From RI-106 sp964496875 (GTDB taxonomy: Bacteria; Cyanobacteriota; Vampirovibrionia; Obscuribacterales; Obscuribacteraceae), in NCBI GenBank assembly GCA_964496875.1, contig CAZCBH010000010.1, positions 1 through 64,000 of the forward strand: a stretch of 64,000 nucleotides of DNA, in the 5' to 3' direction. Below, in pieces: positions 1 to 9,040 of this stretch. The notes under the pieces are model-generated. The model was given only the letters and a program-made list of their open reading frames with translations, did not search any database and was not told the origin of the DNA. The position numbers were made by a program, and so were the translations under genes. Each line of letters begins with the position of its first letter. Position 1 is the first letter of the stretch.

Positions 1-44
1 GGTGCAGATGCCGAAACAGGCGGCGAGCCAGCCGGTCGAGTAAA

Positions 45-653
45 ATGGTCAGAGTGGTCAGAAAGATTTGGATGATGCGAAGTCCAAGAAGACACTTTAT
101 AAACGGAGTTACCTCAGTGACCGCACTGGGGCTGGCACTTGTCGCCGCCTTCGGAACCGGAACCTTTCCTGTTCTCTCCTTCGATGGGACCGGCATGGAT
201 ATGGACCGGTCTATAAGTATGGGCAGTATGGGCGTGAGCCCTGCTCTGGTGGATCCGGATCGGAACAGGGGTAAGAAGCACGATTGCAGCGATGTCGGAT
301 TCAGCACAATAGACAAAGGCGCCGTCAGTGGTATAGAGACTAACGAGCGCCTTGCCGTCCGAGAAGAGCTTCAGTGGATCACTATTTGGAAAAAACACAG
401 CCAGGCCAAAAAGGTACCGCATGTGATGCCACATGTGGATTTTGAAAATAGCATGGTCCTTGCTGTTTTCGAAGGCGATAAGCCGGGAAGCAGCGGTTCA
501 ATGGTTACAATCGAAAGGGTTCGTCTATTCAAGGACAAGATGGTGGTGATTCTCGGACATGATGATATCGGTAGTGGTGCCAACAGATCCACCCTGCGTT
601 CTTATCACATAGTCAGTTTACCCCGCACCAATCTGCCGGTGGTGTTTCATTAG
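45..653 (+). CDS. Exported protein with PrcB-C-like domain
   Basis: About 200 residues. A basic, Arg-rich start is followed by one hydrophobic segment (about residues 22-42), read as a signal peptide or membrane anchor. The C-terminal 110 residues look like the PrcB C-terminal domain, named after the protease-complex stability protein of Treponema: 'PHVDFENSMVLAVFEG', a Gly/Ser turn, then beta-strands ending in 'SYHIVSLPRTNLPVVFH'. This domain is thought to help stabilise partner proteins outside the cytoplasm, but no protease gene lies beside it here. ATG codons at 72 and 75 are alternative starts and sit closer to a purine-rich 'agaaag'. The domain assignment rests on pattern recognition only. 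Confidence 0.6.
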   Translation: MVRVVRKIWMMRSPRRHFINGVTSVTALGLALVAAFGTGTFPVLSFDGTGMDMDRSISMGSMGVSPALVDPDRNRGKKHDCSDVGFSTIDKGAVSGIETNERLAVREELQWITIWKKHSQAKKVPHVMPHVDFENSMVLAVFEGDKPGSSGSMVTIERVRLFKDKMVVILGHDDIGSGANRSTLRSYHIVSLPRTNLPVVFH

Positions 654-700
654 TAAAGGGTCTTAGAGTACGTTGTCGAAACAACTTCATTATCGACTTC

Positions 701-2560
701 TCAGCTGCTCTTCTCTATAAAGGCCGAAATTCCGGATTTGTCCAGCTGTTCCTGAAAGGTTTTATTGTCAAGCAGTTTCTCTACTTCTATCTCGTCGATT
801 ACCGGATAAAAGGTATCTACTCGCTTGTTCGTAAAGGAATAGGAGATTTCGTCACCGGTCTGACCTTCGTTGCCCACATAAGTAGGTCTCAACCACAGAT
901 CCTTTCTCGGCATTTTCTTACCGGATTTACTATATATCTCGACTTCCGGGGGTCTGGCAAAAGCCACCAGAATCGTCTCTTTGCGCCAACCGAAGAAGCA
1001 ACGCACCCTGGTTTTTCTTTTCTCCACGTCGTAAGCAATCGGTATCATCGAACGGCTATCCGGTTGCAGATCCAGATCTGTGAGAAAATTTTGCGCCCAG
1101 GTTTCGAAGACCACTTCGCAATTTTCCGGGGTCTGGGCAGGATCCATGCCCAGATCGGCACAGGTGCTTCGATGGGCCCCGTAAAAAAGGTTTTCCATGA
1201 ACTCCAGTTCGGCAAGAAGATCGATTCTTGCTTCACCACTAGTAGTGGCACGCTTGACCGAACGCAAGTCGTCCTCTTCGAAAATGGTCAGGAGTATATT
1301 GCGTATAAACTTGTAAGAGAATCCTTTGCGATAGTAGAAAGTCGGCAGGGGCTCCACCCGCAGAGAGGGCTCTATCGTAACTTGAATCCGAGGTGGCGCG
1401 GTCTCGAGGCCGGACCCGGCTCCGGCTCCTGTTTCTGATTTCGCCTTTGATTCTGAGCATTTGGCATCGGAGTCGCCGGTGCTACCATTATTTTCGTTTT
1501 CTTTTCGCTTGACCCGACCGCGGAAAAGCTCTTCGAGAAGATCAGCGTAGACTTCTTCTATTTCCAGATGTTTCGACTCCACCATGGAGGATAGAGAAAC
1601 CAGAGGAGCAAGGCTCCAGGTGGAATAGTCGTACCAGCCGGACTCGGCAGTCGGCCTCAAGCTGACCTTTCTGGCTTTTATAAATTTGATGAATTCATCT
1701 AATAACGAGAAATTCTCCGGTACTGAATTGCCCGGTCCGATGATTCGGGCAAGTAGATCCTCTTCATGGCTTACTAGAGGCGGAATTATCGCCGCCACTT
1801 CGATATCGAATTTGATATTGTCGTCGCCGCTTTCTCCGAAAAGAATGGAGAGATCGGGGATTCTAAGCGGATTCGAGATCCGGGCGATAATCTCGAGATA
1901 GGTCATGTAAGTATTGAAGAGGTTGGGGTCCTCTTTGATGGTGTCCGCCACCGCCTGGGCGCTCTTGCCGTCTTCCAGCAGTTTGAGCGGAGTCTGGAGA
2001 ATTCGGTCCTGTTTAAAGATCGTCTTCAGCTCTTCGTCCTGGCAGTAGAAAGAAGTAGGTCTCGAGAGCACCGGATTCATTTCGAATTCGGTCAAAAACT
2101 GATTCAAGTATTCTTGCCAATTTTTGAACTCGTTCTCTCTTTGATCTAATTTGATTTTTCCAAGCCTGCAGGCGGCAAGTATACAACTGACCGCCTTATT
2201 AGAGTCCTTAGCGGTGGAGTCTTTAGTCGGAGGCTCCGGAAACTTGGTTAAGAGGCTCTCGGCCAGCTTCTTGAGAAAGACCTTTTTACCCATGAAGCGC
2301 CCCAGCCCGTTTTGAAGCAATTTTTCAAGCTGGGCAAAAAGTCCTTCATCGAAAAGTCTGGATTTATGAATCAATACTCCTGCCGAAATAAATGGCGGTT
2401 TGCTGCCTATTTCTGCCAGGCTTTTATAGATCTTTTCTGAAGCGGATGCGCCTTGCAATCTATCCAGATGGATAATCTGATGCTCCAGGGATAACTTCAC
2501 CGAATGCCCTGATTCCGCGACCAGTTCACGCTGTTTAGCCGGAGATTCTGTATTGCCCAT
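701..2560 (-). CDS. Unknown soluble protein, 619 aa
   Basis: I do not recognise this protein. It has no signal peptide and no membrane segment, so it is probably cytoplasmic. The N-terminal 330 residues are mostly helical-looking. Residues about 355-390 form a low-complexity linker rich in Glu, Lys, Ser, Gly and Ala. After the linker comes a second domain of about 220 residues with Tyr, Phe and Trp in strand-like stretches and a pattern 'GWRKETILVAFARPP'. The ATG start has no overlapping alternative. It is convergent with the PrcB-like gene and divergent from the next gene. Length and codon regularity over 1.8 kb make it a real gene; function is open. Confidence 0.8.
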   Translation of the reverse strand: MGNTESPAKQRELVAESGHSVKLSLEHQIIHLDRLQGASASEKIYKSLAEIGSKPPFISAGVLIHKSRLFDEGLFAQLEKLLQNGLGRFMGKKVFLKKLAESLLTKFPEPPTKDSTAKDSNKAVSCILAACRLGKIKLDQRENEFKNWQEYLNQFLTEFEMNPVLSRPTSFYCQDEELKTIFKQDRILQTPLKLLEDGKSAQAVADTIKEDPNLFNTYMTYLEIIARISNPLRIPDLSILFGESGDDNIKFDIEVAAIIPPLVSHEEDLLARIIGPGNSVPENFSLLDEFIKFIKARKVSLRPTAESGWYDYSTWSLAPLVSLSSMVESKHLEIEEVYADLLEELFRGRVKRKENENNGSTGDSDAKCSESKAKSETGAGAGSGLETAPPRIQVTIEPSLRVEPLPTFYYRKGFSYKFIRNILLTIFEEDDLRSVKRATTSGEARIDLLAELEFMENLFYGAHRSTCADLGMDPAQTPENCEVVFETWAQNFLTDLDLQPDSRSMIPIAYDVEKRKTRVRCFFGWRKETILVAFARPPEVEIYSKSGKKMPRKDLWLRPTYVGNEGQTGDEISYSFTNKRVDTFYPVIDEIEVEKLLDNKTFQEQLDKSGISAFIEKSS

Positions 2561-2672
2561 AAAATCGTCCCATCTATGTCTACTTAGACTTTTCCACTAT
2601 TACTGTATAAGGAAACAGCTTACAGGGTATAGTGAGACCGGTGGATTAATGATTTAAGCTCGAGCAACGGTC

Positions 2673-3242
2673 TTGAATACCGAATTACAAAAAGAGTCCG
2701 ATAAAGCTGCCGCCCGGGGAAAAGTGCACTGGCGCAAGAGTGTCCCCCTGCGGAAACGGCTGATCTGCTTCGTGATCATGATTCTTTCGCTCTCTTTTCT
2801 CTATTACCTGATCCTGGAAAGACCGCTTTCGGTCACAGCCGGCGGCGCGCACATTTTGCAGATCGATAAACCGGGCTCTTATGTTCTGTTTTTCACAGGC
2901 GATCTCAAGGATCCATTCGGCTGGCAGATAAACAATGGCTGGATTCGCAAGTCTCTAAAGGTGGACATAGAGCCCCTCGATGAAGGGGGACGGGTTAAGC
3001 CGGTGGAGAGTTTCAAGGACCTCTCCCAGACAAATCTTTTTTCGATAGCCGAATACGAAGTTTTCACCCCCGGTAGATATCTGCTCACCATCGTCTGGGA
3101 GGATGAGACTAAACGCTGCCAGGGACATATGTTTCTAGAAAAGGACGTGGTGGAGAAATTCTGCTACAAGTGGGCGGCAGGCATTGTCGCGCTGATCGCC
3201 TTGTTGGCAATACTGGGTTTTCCTATCGGTCCGGATTCTTGA
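2673..3242 (+). CDS. Unknown membrane-anchored protein, 189 aa
   Basis: Begins with TTG at 2673; I see no better ATG upstream. A basic N-terminus precedes a hydrophobic helix at about residues 29-47, and a second helix lies at the C-terminus (about 166-184). Between them is an approximately 115-residue soluble domain with alternating hydrophobic residues, likely a beta-sandwich outside the membrane ('GSYVLFFTGDLKDPFGW', 'PGRYLLTIVWEDE'). The two-helix, one-domain layout suggests a small envelope protein with both termini in the cytoplasm. No family was recognised. It is divergent from the 619-residue unknown gene and convergent with sdhB. Confidence 0.7.
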   Translation: MNTELQKESDKAAARGKVHWRKSVPLRKRLICFVIMILSLSFLYYLILERPLSVTAGGAHILQIDKPGSYVLFFTGDLKDPFGWQINNGWIRKSLKVDIEPLDEGGRVKPVESFKDLSQTNLFSIAEYEVFTPGRYLLTIVWEDETKRCQGHMFLEKDVVEKFCYKWAAGIVALIALLAILGFPIGPDS

Positions 3243-3263
3243 ATCTCTAGAAAGGTTTCGGGA

Positions 3264-4001
3264 TTATTTCTTGCCGCCGAGGATACCTTTGAAGAATTTG
3301 GCCACCGGATCGTAGAACTCGTCTACCACCCGCTCTTTAAGCGGAATGATGGCGTTGTCGGTAATGTGGATATCTTCCGGGCATACTTCGGTACAGCACT
3401 TGGTGATGTTGCAATAGCCGATATGTCCTTCGTCTTTGAGATACTCCATCCGATTGGCGGTGTCTTTGGGATGCATCTCTAATCCAGCGGTTCGAACCAG
3501 GAAACGGGGACCCATGAACTGGTCTTTTCTATCGTGGTCTCTCAAGACGTGGCAGACATTCTGGCAGAGGAAGCATTCGATACACTTGCGAAACTCCTGC
3601 ACGCGCTCTATGTCTTCCTGATGAATAATCCATTCACCTTCATCGGAAGGAGAAAAGGCTTTGATTTTTTTATTGACTTCGTAGTTCCAGGAGACGTCGG
3701 TGACCAGATCTTTAATCAGGGGAAAGGTTTTTATAGGCTGGACGGTAATTTCTTCTCCCGATTCGAAACGGTCCATTCTAGATTTGCACATCAATGCCGG
3801 TTGACCATTGACCTCGGCGCTGCAAGAGCCGCATTTGGCCGCTTTGCAGTTCCAGCGCACGGCCAGATCCGGTGATTCGTTCGCTTGAATATAATGAATG
3901 GCATCGAGGATAACCATCCCTTCTTCAATCGGCACTTTGTAAGTCTTGAATTCTCCTGACTCACTGTTGCCTCGAAATACCTTTAAAGTTGCTTCTGCCA
4001 T
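3264..4001 (-). CDS. sdhB: Succinate dehydrogenase iron-sulfur subunit
   Basis: Carries electrons from the flavoprotein SdhA to the membrane subunit in respiratory complex II. The [2Fe-2S] ligands are C52, C57, C60 and C72 in the plant-type ferredoxin domain. The C-terminal domain has two further Cys clusters, C140/C143/C146/C150 and C197/C202/C203/C207, for the [4Fe-4S] and third clusters. Length (245 aa) is normal. It is the last gene of sdhCAB, 22 bases after sdhA. The sequence style (start 'MAEATLKVFRG', end '...FFKGILGGKK') resembles the actinobacterial Sdh1 type rather than the proteobacterial SdhCDAB type, in agreement with the unusual SdhC. Confidence 0.95.
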   Translation of the reverse strand: MAEATLKVFRGNSESGEFKTYKVPIEEGMVILDAIHYIQANESPDLAVRWNCKAAKCGSCSAEVNGQPALMCKSRMDRFESGEEITVQPIKTFPLIKDLVTDVSWNYEVNKKIKAFSPSDEGEWIIHQEDIERVQEFRKCIECFLCQNVCHVLRDHDRKDQFMGPRFLVRTAGLEMHPKDTANRMEYLKDEGHIGYCNITKCCTEVCPEDIHITDNAIIPLKERVVDEFYDPVAKFFKGILGGKK

Positions 4002-4023
4002 TACCAGGGATCCTCGCTTTCAG

Positions 4024-5826
4024 TTAGTCAAAGAGTTCTTTCAAGTCTGCGGGCATCTCCGCAAGCTCGGTGTGCTCCAGCTTCATCTTATCGCCGTCTT
4101 TCGAGCAAGAGGAGTTGAGCTTGCCCCATTTCTTATCGTCGGCATCGGGAAAGTCCAGTCGGCTGTGGGCTCCACGGCTCTCTTCCCGGGAATGAGCGCT
4201 GCGGGCGATGGCTTCGGCGGCGATGATCATGTTTTTCAGATCGCGACACAGGTGCCAGCCCGGGTTGAAACGTTTGTCTGCGTCGACGGATACCTGAGAA
4301 ATCTTCTCTTTGAGCTCCTCCAGTTTTTTAATACCTTCAGCCATCTCGTCTTTCTCACGGAAGATTCCGACATGGGTGCTCATGATCTGATTCATCTCTT
4401 TGTGAACATCATAGGGGTTGATGCCTCCCTCTCTTTTGAGGGGAGCTTCCAGCTCTTCAATGGCGGCATCGATGTCCTTTTCGTTGATTGAAGGCGTCTC
4501 TTTCAGGGCGTCGACATAGTCACAAGCTCCTGTACCGGCTCTTCTTCCAAAGACCACAAGGTCTGAAAGAGAATTGCCGCCCAGTCTGTTGGCGCCGTGC
4601 ATTCCACCTGCCACCTCACCGGCGGCGAACAAGCCTGGTACCTTGCTCTGGCAGGTATCGGCTTCTACCCTGACACCACCCATAATGTAGTGAGCTGTCG
4701 GTCCCACTTCCATCTTCTGCTTGGTGATGTCCACATCGGCCAGCTCTTTGAACTGGTGATACATAGAAGGTAGTTTCTTCTTGACCCTCTCCGAATCTTG
4801 ATAGCTGATATCGAGGAAGACACCACCGTGGGGCGAGCCTCTTCCTTCTTTGTTCTCCACATAAATGGCCCGGGCGACGTTGTCGCGGGTAGATAGCTCC
4901 GGAGGACGTCTTGCTTCGGACTTCTTGTGGTTGATGGTGGCATCTACCCACTCTTTAGCTTCGTCTTCGGTGGCGGCATAGTCGTTTTTGGTAGACTCGG
5001 GCAGATAGTCGAACATGAAGCGTTTGCCTTCGCTATTCGTCAAAATGCCGCCTTCTCCGCGTACCCCTTCGGTTACCAGAATGCCTCGTACTCCAGGCGG
5101 CCAGACCATGCCTGTGGGATGGAACTGGACGAACTCCATGTCTATGAGTTCGGCTCCGGCTTCATAAGCAAGAGCATGACCGTCGGCGGTGTATTCCCAG
5201 GAGTTGGAGGTGACGGTGAATACTTTACCGACTCCGCCGGTGGCAAGGACGACCGCTTTGGTTTTGAATAGAACATAGTCTCCGTTCTCGCGGTAATAAC
5301 CGAGGGCGCCGGCTATTTTACCGTTATCCAAGAAGAGTTTGGAGATGGTGCATTCCATATAGACTTCTATGCCCTGGTGCACACCGCGATCCTGCAGGGT
5401 TCTGATCATCTCAAGACCAGTACGGTCGCCGACATGACAGAGCCTTTTCCATTTGTGTCCGCCGAAAGCTCTCTGGAGAATTTTGCCGTTTTCCGTACGA
5501 TCGAAAACCGCTCCCCAGTGCTCTAATTCCCGCACCCGATCCGGAGATTCCTGGGCATGGAGCTGGGCCATGCGCCAGTTGTTCAACATCTTGCCACCAC
5601 GCATAGTGTCGCGAAAATGGGTTTTCCAATCGTCACTAGAGTCGACGTTAGCCAATGCAGCTGCCATGCCGCCTTCGGCCATAACGGTGTGGGCTTTGCC
5701 AAGGAGCGATTTGCAAATCAGACCGACTGAGAGTCCGCGGGATGATACTTCGATAGCCGCTCTCAACCCGGCTCCGCCGGCTCCGATTACGATGACGTCG
5801 TGTTCGTGTGTTTGATAATTAGCCAT
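4024..5826 (-). CDS. sdhA: Succinate dehydrogenase flavoprotein subunit
   Basis: Oxidises succinate to fumarate in the TCA cycle and passes electrons to SdhB. The N-terminal FAD-binding motif is 'VIVIGAGGAGLRAAIE'. The covalent-FAD His lies in 'KAHTVMAEGGMAAA'. Substrate-site elements 'FVQFHPTGM', 'TAHYIMGG' and 'GANRLGGNSLSDLVVFG' are all present. At 600 residues it has the full family length, including the C-terminal helical and capping domains. Gaps of 36 bases to sdhC and 22 to sdhB show one operon. Confidence 0.97.
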   Translation of the reverse strand: MANYQTHEHDVIVIGAGGAGLRAAIEVSSRGLSVGLICKSLLGKAHTVMAEGGMAAALANVDSSDDWKTHFRDTMRGGKMLNNWRMAQLHAQESPDRVRELEHWGAVFDRTENGKILQRAFGGHKWKRLCHVGDRTGLEMIRTLQDRGVHQGIEVYMECTISKLFLDNGKIAGALGYYRENGDYVLFKTKAVVLATGGVGKVFTVTSNSWEYTADGHALAYEAGAELIDMEFVQFHPTGMVWPPGVRGILVTEGVRGEGGILTNSEGKRFMFDYLPESTKNDYAATEDEAKEWVDATINHKKSEARRPPELSTRDNVARAIYVENKEGRGSPHGGVFLDISYQDSERVKKKLPSMYHQFKELADVDITKQKMEVGPTAHYIMGGVRVEADTCQSKVPGLFAAGEVAGGMHGANRLGGNSLSDLVVFGRRAGTGACDYVDALKETPSINEKDIDAAIEELEAPLKREGGINPYDVHKEMNQIMSTHVGIFREKDEMAEGIKKLEELKEKISQVSVDADKRFNPGWHLCRDLKNMIIAAEAIARSAHSREESRGAHSRLDFPDADDKKWGKLNSSCSKDGDKMKLEHTELAEMPADLKELFD

Positions 5827-5862
5827 AGCTGCTGTGTCCCTGAGTCTTGTAGGTAAAAATCA

Positions 5863-6624
5863 CTAGAATGAAAGGAATACGAGGGGATCCATCGATCCGG
5901 CGCATACCTGGCGGACGTAGAAATCGGTGAACGCCACCGAAAAGAGGCTCATCCACGCCCAGAACTGGTGTTTCAGATTGAGCTTGGTGACCAGGTTCCA
6001 GACTCTGAAACGGCCCTTGGCTCTGGGGGAATCAGAGAAGCTGTTCAGGCAGCCGCCGCAAAGGTGACGGTAGGCGTGGCATCCGAAAGTGTAGTTGGAG
6101 AGCAGGATACAGTTGGCGAACATGACCAGGCTGAGCACGCTCACCGAGAATCCGCCGTTGGGCGGGAGCAAGGATTTAACTGCATCATAATAAAGAACTA
6201 CCAGGACGACAACGGCAAGATAGAAGAAGTAGCGGTGCATGTTCTGGAAAACCAGAGGGAATTTGGTTTCACCGGTATATTTATCGGGACCGTGCATGTC
6301 TACTGCGCAGGCGGGCGGGGTGAGGAAATAAGCCCGGTAGTAGGCTTTCCGATAGTAGTAGCAGGTAGCGCGGAAACCTGCCGGAATCCAGAGGATAAGG
6401 ATTGCCGGGGAGAAGTGCCACCATTCGAACTCGAAGTGGGGAGAGTAGAAAGGAGAGAGATACTGATTGTGTTCGTATAAACCGTTTTCGAAAACGCGGT
6501 AAGTGGCGTAGATGATAAAGGCGGTGAATCCGGTGGCGATAAGCAGCGGCTCCAGCCACCAGTTGTCTTTTCTCGTCGTCATCTCCGGATGGGAGACTGG
6601 TTTTGCCGTTTTTGCTTCACTCAT
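5863..6624 (-). CDS. sdhC: Succinate dehydrogenase single membrane subunit, Sdh1 (Rieske) type
   Basis: Membrane anchor and quinone-reducing subunit of complex II. One 253-residue protein with about five transmembrane helices (roughly 25-43, 70-86, 128-146, 160-180, 220-240) replaces the usual SdhC plus SdhD pair. Residues 181-192 carry a C-H-x2-R-H-x-C-x2-C pattern (C182, H183, H187, C189, C192), like the CHxxRH segment that I recall from the mycobacterial Sdh1 membrane subunit, in which Cys and His bind a membrane-embedded Rieske-type [2Fe-2S] cluster. The following 'TKLNLKHQFWAWMSLFSVAF' and 'TDFYVRQV' segments also fit that family. It is the first gene of sdhCAB. Confidence 0.9.
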   Translation of the reverse strand: MSEAKTAKPVSHPEMTTRKDNWWLEPLLIATGFTAFIIYATYRVFENGLYEHNQYLSPFYSPHFEFEWWHFSPAILILWIPAGFRATCYYYRKAYYRAYFLTPPACAVDMHGPDKYTGETKFPLVFQNMHRYFFYLAVVVLVVLYYDAVKSLLPPNGGFSVSVLSLVMFANCILLSNYTFGCHAYRHLCGGCLNSFSDSPRAKGRFRVWNLVTKLNLKHQFWAWMSLFSVAFTDFYVRQVCAGSMDPLVFLSF

Positions 6625-7136
6625 TTGTCTGGACCCTGTGACCGTCGTCTATTCGAACTCGAACCCATACTCGAGACCGCTCTTGCGCTTTGATCGGGCT
6701 TTTCTTGACAATTCATCGTCGAAGAAATGACCGGGTCTGCCGGGCAGGAGCTGGATCACAGGATCTCTTATGGAAATCAGCGGTAGTAACAGCTTGAATG
6801 AAAGCCTTGATCACGAAGCTTGCCCGAAGCCATCAAAGCATCGGAAATTATATCAATAGAGGCTCTTAAGAGCCGGGCTTTTAAAGACTTGGTAAAGTTC
6901 CTATTTTCTTATTTGCAGAGCGCCCAGGCTCTCGACCTCGACTAGATGATTTAGTGGTTCGTTCTTGAAGTTTCATAAATAAAGATTCAGAAAACAGCAA
7001 AGGTAAAGCAGATGCAGAGGAAGCGCTCCTTATATTCGCTCTCCGGGCTGCATTCTGGAACATCTCGGCTAAATATCGGTCAGGTTGACGTATTGAAAGA
7101 GCAACCGAGTTGCCTGCCGGAGGCTGCTAGAAAGAA
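6625..7136. other. Intergenic region upstream of sdhCAB
   Basis: About 510 bases between the divergent sdhC and a small plus-strand gene. No convincing gene was found: the only minus-strand frame (6881-7063) has no family resemblance and a low-complexity Ser/Arg composition. A perfect 14-base palindrome lies at 6861-6874. The region is the natural place for the sdh promoter and its control sites, but I cannot place the promoter boxes with confidence. Confidence 0.4.
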
Positions 7137-7409
7137 ATGAACAAACATAGTATTCAAGAGATAAAAGACAGTCTGAATTGTCAAAGCGAGAGCGTTGTCG
7201 AAAGCCTTCTCGATCGCTCTTTACCCCTCGATACCCCTCAGTGGAGAAGGGTGGAGCAGTTGCTTACCTATTTGACCGAATTTGCCCCCGGATACAAAAT
7301 CACCGAACTGACCGATGCGATCTGTTGCTTTGCAGACGATCAGAGCAAACGTGGCTTTGTGCTGGGTCAGAGCGAGTTGCTGGAAGAAATCGCCAGACGA
7401 GCTGCTTGA
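7137..7409 (+). CDS. Small unknown protein, 90 aa
   Basis: Ninety residues, soluble, rich in Leu, Glu and Asp, with two likely helical stretches ('PQWRRVEQLLTYLTEF' and 'GQSELLEEIARRAA'). The ATG is preceded by 'agaaag', a weak ribosome-binding site. It ends about 100 bases before the alpha/beta hydrolase gene on the same strand. No known domain was recognised. Composition and start context support a real gene, but evidence is modest. Confidence 0.55.
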   Translation: MNKHSIQEIKDSLNCQSESVVESLLDRSLPLDTPQWRRVEQLLTYLTEFAPGYKITELTDAICCFADDQSKRGFVLGQSELLEEIARRAA

Positions 7410-7508
7410 TAGACCGATCAGTTAGGGTTTTGTTCGGTCGATGACCGCCCTTAAGCTCTATTCGTAGTATCCTTAATATCTAGTTGGATAACGAGGAATT
7501 ACAGTCTG

Positions 7509-8342
7509 ATGCCGGGTTTCATCCCTGTTCTGGGTAGCGCGTCGCTTCTATATTTATTGATGTCCCCCAGGGTCAACAAGCTGGTCTATCGACCGCTCAT
7601 GTTCTTCCCTGTACCGTTTCCCGAATCGCTTCAGGACATACCTTCCCTTGAAGGGGTTCCCGGTGAAGAGTATTTTTTTGAAGGCAGCCAGGGTCAAAGA
7701 TTGCATGCCTGGTACTGGAGGCGACCCGGGGCAAAATACACTTTTCTGTTCAGTCATGGTAATGCGGGCAACCTCACCATTCGGCTGGAGACCTCGAGAA
7801 ATCTGCTCAACAGCGGTGCCTCGGTCTTTGTCTATGACTATCAAGGCTTTGGAAAGAGCACTGGAAAGCCCAGCGTCGAGGGCATCTGCACCGACGCCGA
7901 AGCCGCCTATGACTTCATGATGAAAGAGCTGGGTCTTTCGGGGCGAGAGATTCTTCTTTATGGAGAGTCCCTGGGTGCCTCGGTTTCGACCTATCTCTCT
8001 TCGGTGCGTGAATGTTCCGGTATCGTTCTGCAATCCGGTTTTTCATCACTTAGAAAAATTGCCGGCGAGCACTTCCCTTTTCTCAAGGTCTATCCAGATG
8101 CTCTTTTTCCAAAACCTGCCCTCGACAGTCTTTCGATTTTGAAAGCTCCTCATCCGCCGGTTTTGCTGCTCCATGGCGAGCAGGACACTGTCATTCCGGT
8201 GAGTCACAGTGTCGAGCTTTTCGAAGGTGCCGTCGGTCGCAAACAGTTCGTCAAACTTCCTCTCAGCAGTCACGCCGATGTCTGGTCTTCTTCTAAAGAG
8301 GAATGCAGCCGAGCCTTGAGTGATTTTCTCGGCCTTATCTAA
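7509..8342 (+). CDS. Alpha/beta hydrolase, BEM46/ABHD13-like
   Basis: Serine hydrolase of unknown substrate. The oxyanion region is 'LFSHGNAGNLTIRLE', the nucleophile elbow is 'LYGESLGASVS' (GxSxG), the acid lies in 'LLHGEQDTVIPVSHS' and the catalytic His in 'LSSHADVW'. An N-terminal hydrophobic stretch (about residues 4-18) could anchor it to the membrane, as in other BEM46-type proteins. GAGGA lies about 11 bases before the ATG. The substrate could be a lipid, ester or thioester; the sequence does not tell. Confidence 0.88.
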   Translation: MPGFIPVLGSASLLYLLMSPRVNKLVYRPLMFFPVPFPESLQDIPSLEGVPGEEYFFEGSQGQRLHAWYWRRPGAKYTFLFSHGNAGNLTIRLETSRNLLNSGASVFVYDYQGFGKSTGKPSVEGICTDAEAAYDFMMKELGLSGREILLYGESLGASVSTYLSSVRECSGIVLQSGFSSLRKIAGEHFPFLKVYPDALFPKPALDSLSILKAPHPPVLLLHGEQDTVIPVSHSVELFEGAVGRKQFVKLPLSSHADVWSSSKEECSRALSDFLGLI

Positions 8343-8459
8343 AAGCTGCCGATTATCTAAATTACCCCTATAAAAGATATCCCCAAACTTAGCAGATGTC
8401 AGGGGGCGCTTTGGTCAGAATGTTAATAGGGAAGTGGTAATGATAGGTAATTTGGCGAA

Positions 8460-8963
8460 ATGGACATTGAAACTAAAGGATTATCTTTCGAGCATACAAA
8501 GCCTTCCAAGCCATCTGCGCAGCATCTCATTCCGGGTTTGTATCAGCTTGCCCAGTGCTGGTTTGAAAGAGGCGACAAGGCTCCTGCCGAAAAGATTTAC
8601 AGATTGATTCTCAAAATAGACGAAAGGGTGAACGGTATCGATTGCGGAGAAGTTGTCTTGAGTTCCTTCGACCTCGCCCAGATCCTTGCCAATAGCGGCA
8701 GGTATATGGAAGCGGAGCACCAGTATCTGGAGACGATAAACCGTTGCACCCAGTCTTTGGGACAGGACCATCCTATATTCGCCCTGACTCTCAACTCATA
8801 TAGTGTTCTTTTGCGGAAAATGAAAATGGACGAGCAGGCGGCGTCTATGGAGCAGAGAGTGCAGGAGATGAGTCAGGGTACTACTCCTAAACAGAAGAAC
8901 CCTGAGTACGGTTCTTACACAGCGCCGGAGAAAAAAGGAATCAGCTCGGCGACCATGGGCTGA
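8460..8963 (+). CDS. TPR-repeat protein, 167 aa
   Basis: Contains two to three tetratricopeptide units of the kinesin-light-chain style: 'LYQLAQCWFERGDKAPAEKI', 'LAQILANSGRYMEAEHQYLE' and 'GQDHPIFALTLNSYSVLLRK'. Such repeats bind partner proteins. There is no signal peptide or membrane segment, so it is probably cytoplasmic. The last 35 residues are Gln/Lys/Ser-rich and look disordered. A strong hairpin follows the gene. Confidence 0.75.
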   Translation: MDIETKGLSFEHTKPSKPSAQHLIPGLYQLAQCWFERGDKAPAEKIYRLILKIDERVNGIDCGEVVLSSFDLAQILANSGRYMEAEHQYLETINRCTQSLGQDHPIFALTLNSYSVLLRKMKMDEQAASMEQRVQEMSQGTTPKQKNPEYGSYTAPEKKGISSATMG

Positions 8964-8982
8964 GAACAATATATGTAAAGAG

Positions 8983-9010
8983 AAGGAAGCAGGAGTTCTC
9001 CTGCTTCCTT
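8983..9010. terminator. Bidirectional hairpin terminator
   Basis: A 13-base perfect inverted repeat (8983-8995 and 8998-9010) with a very short loop, followed by a short T run on the plus strand. It lies between the convergent TPR gene and aconitase, so it probably ends both transcripts. Confidence 0.8.
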
Positions 9011-9040
9011 TCCGGTTAATTAAAAGAATTACCCGGTTTT

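Noticed and set aside
2..43. Possible C-terminal end of a gene entering the window (frame stopping with taa at 41-43)
   Set aside because: Only 13 codons are visible and another frame is also open, so it cannot be assigned.
6861..6874. 14-base palindrome as an sdh operator
   Set aside because: Too short and AT-centred to separate from chance; no promoter could be tied to it.
6881..7063. 60-residue minus-strand frame upstream of sdhC
   Set aside because: Low-complexity Ser/Arg composition, no ribosome site and no family resemblance.
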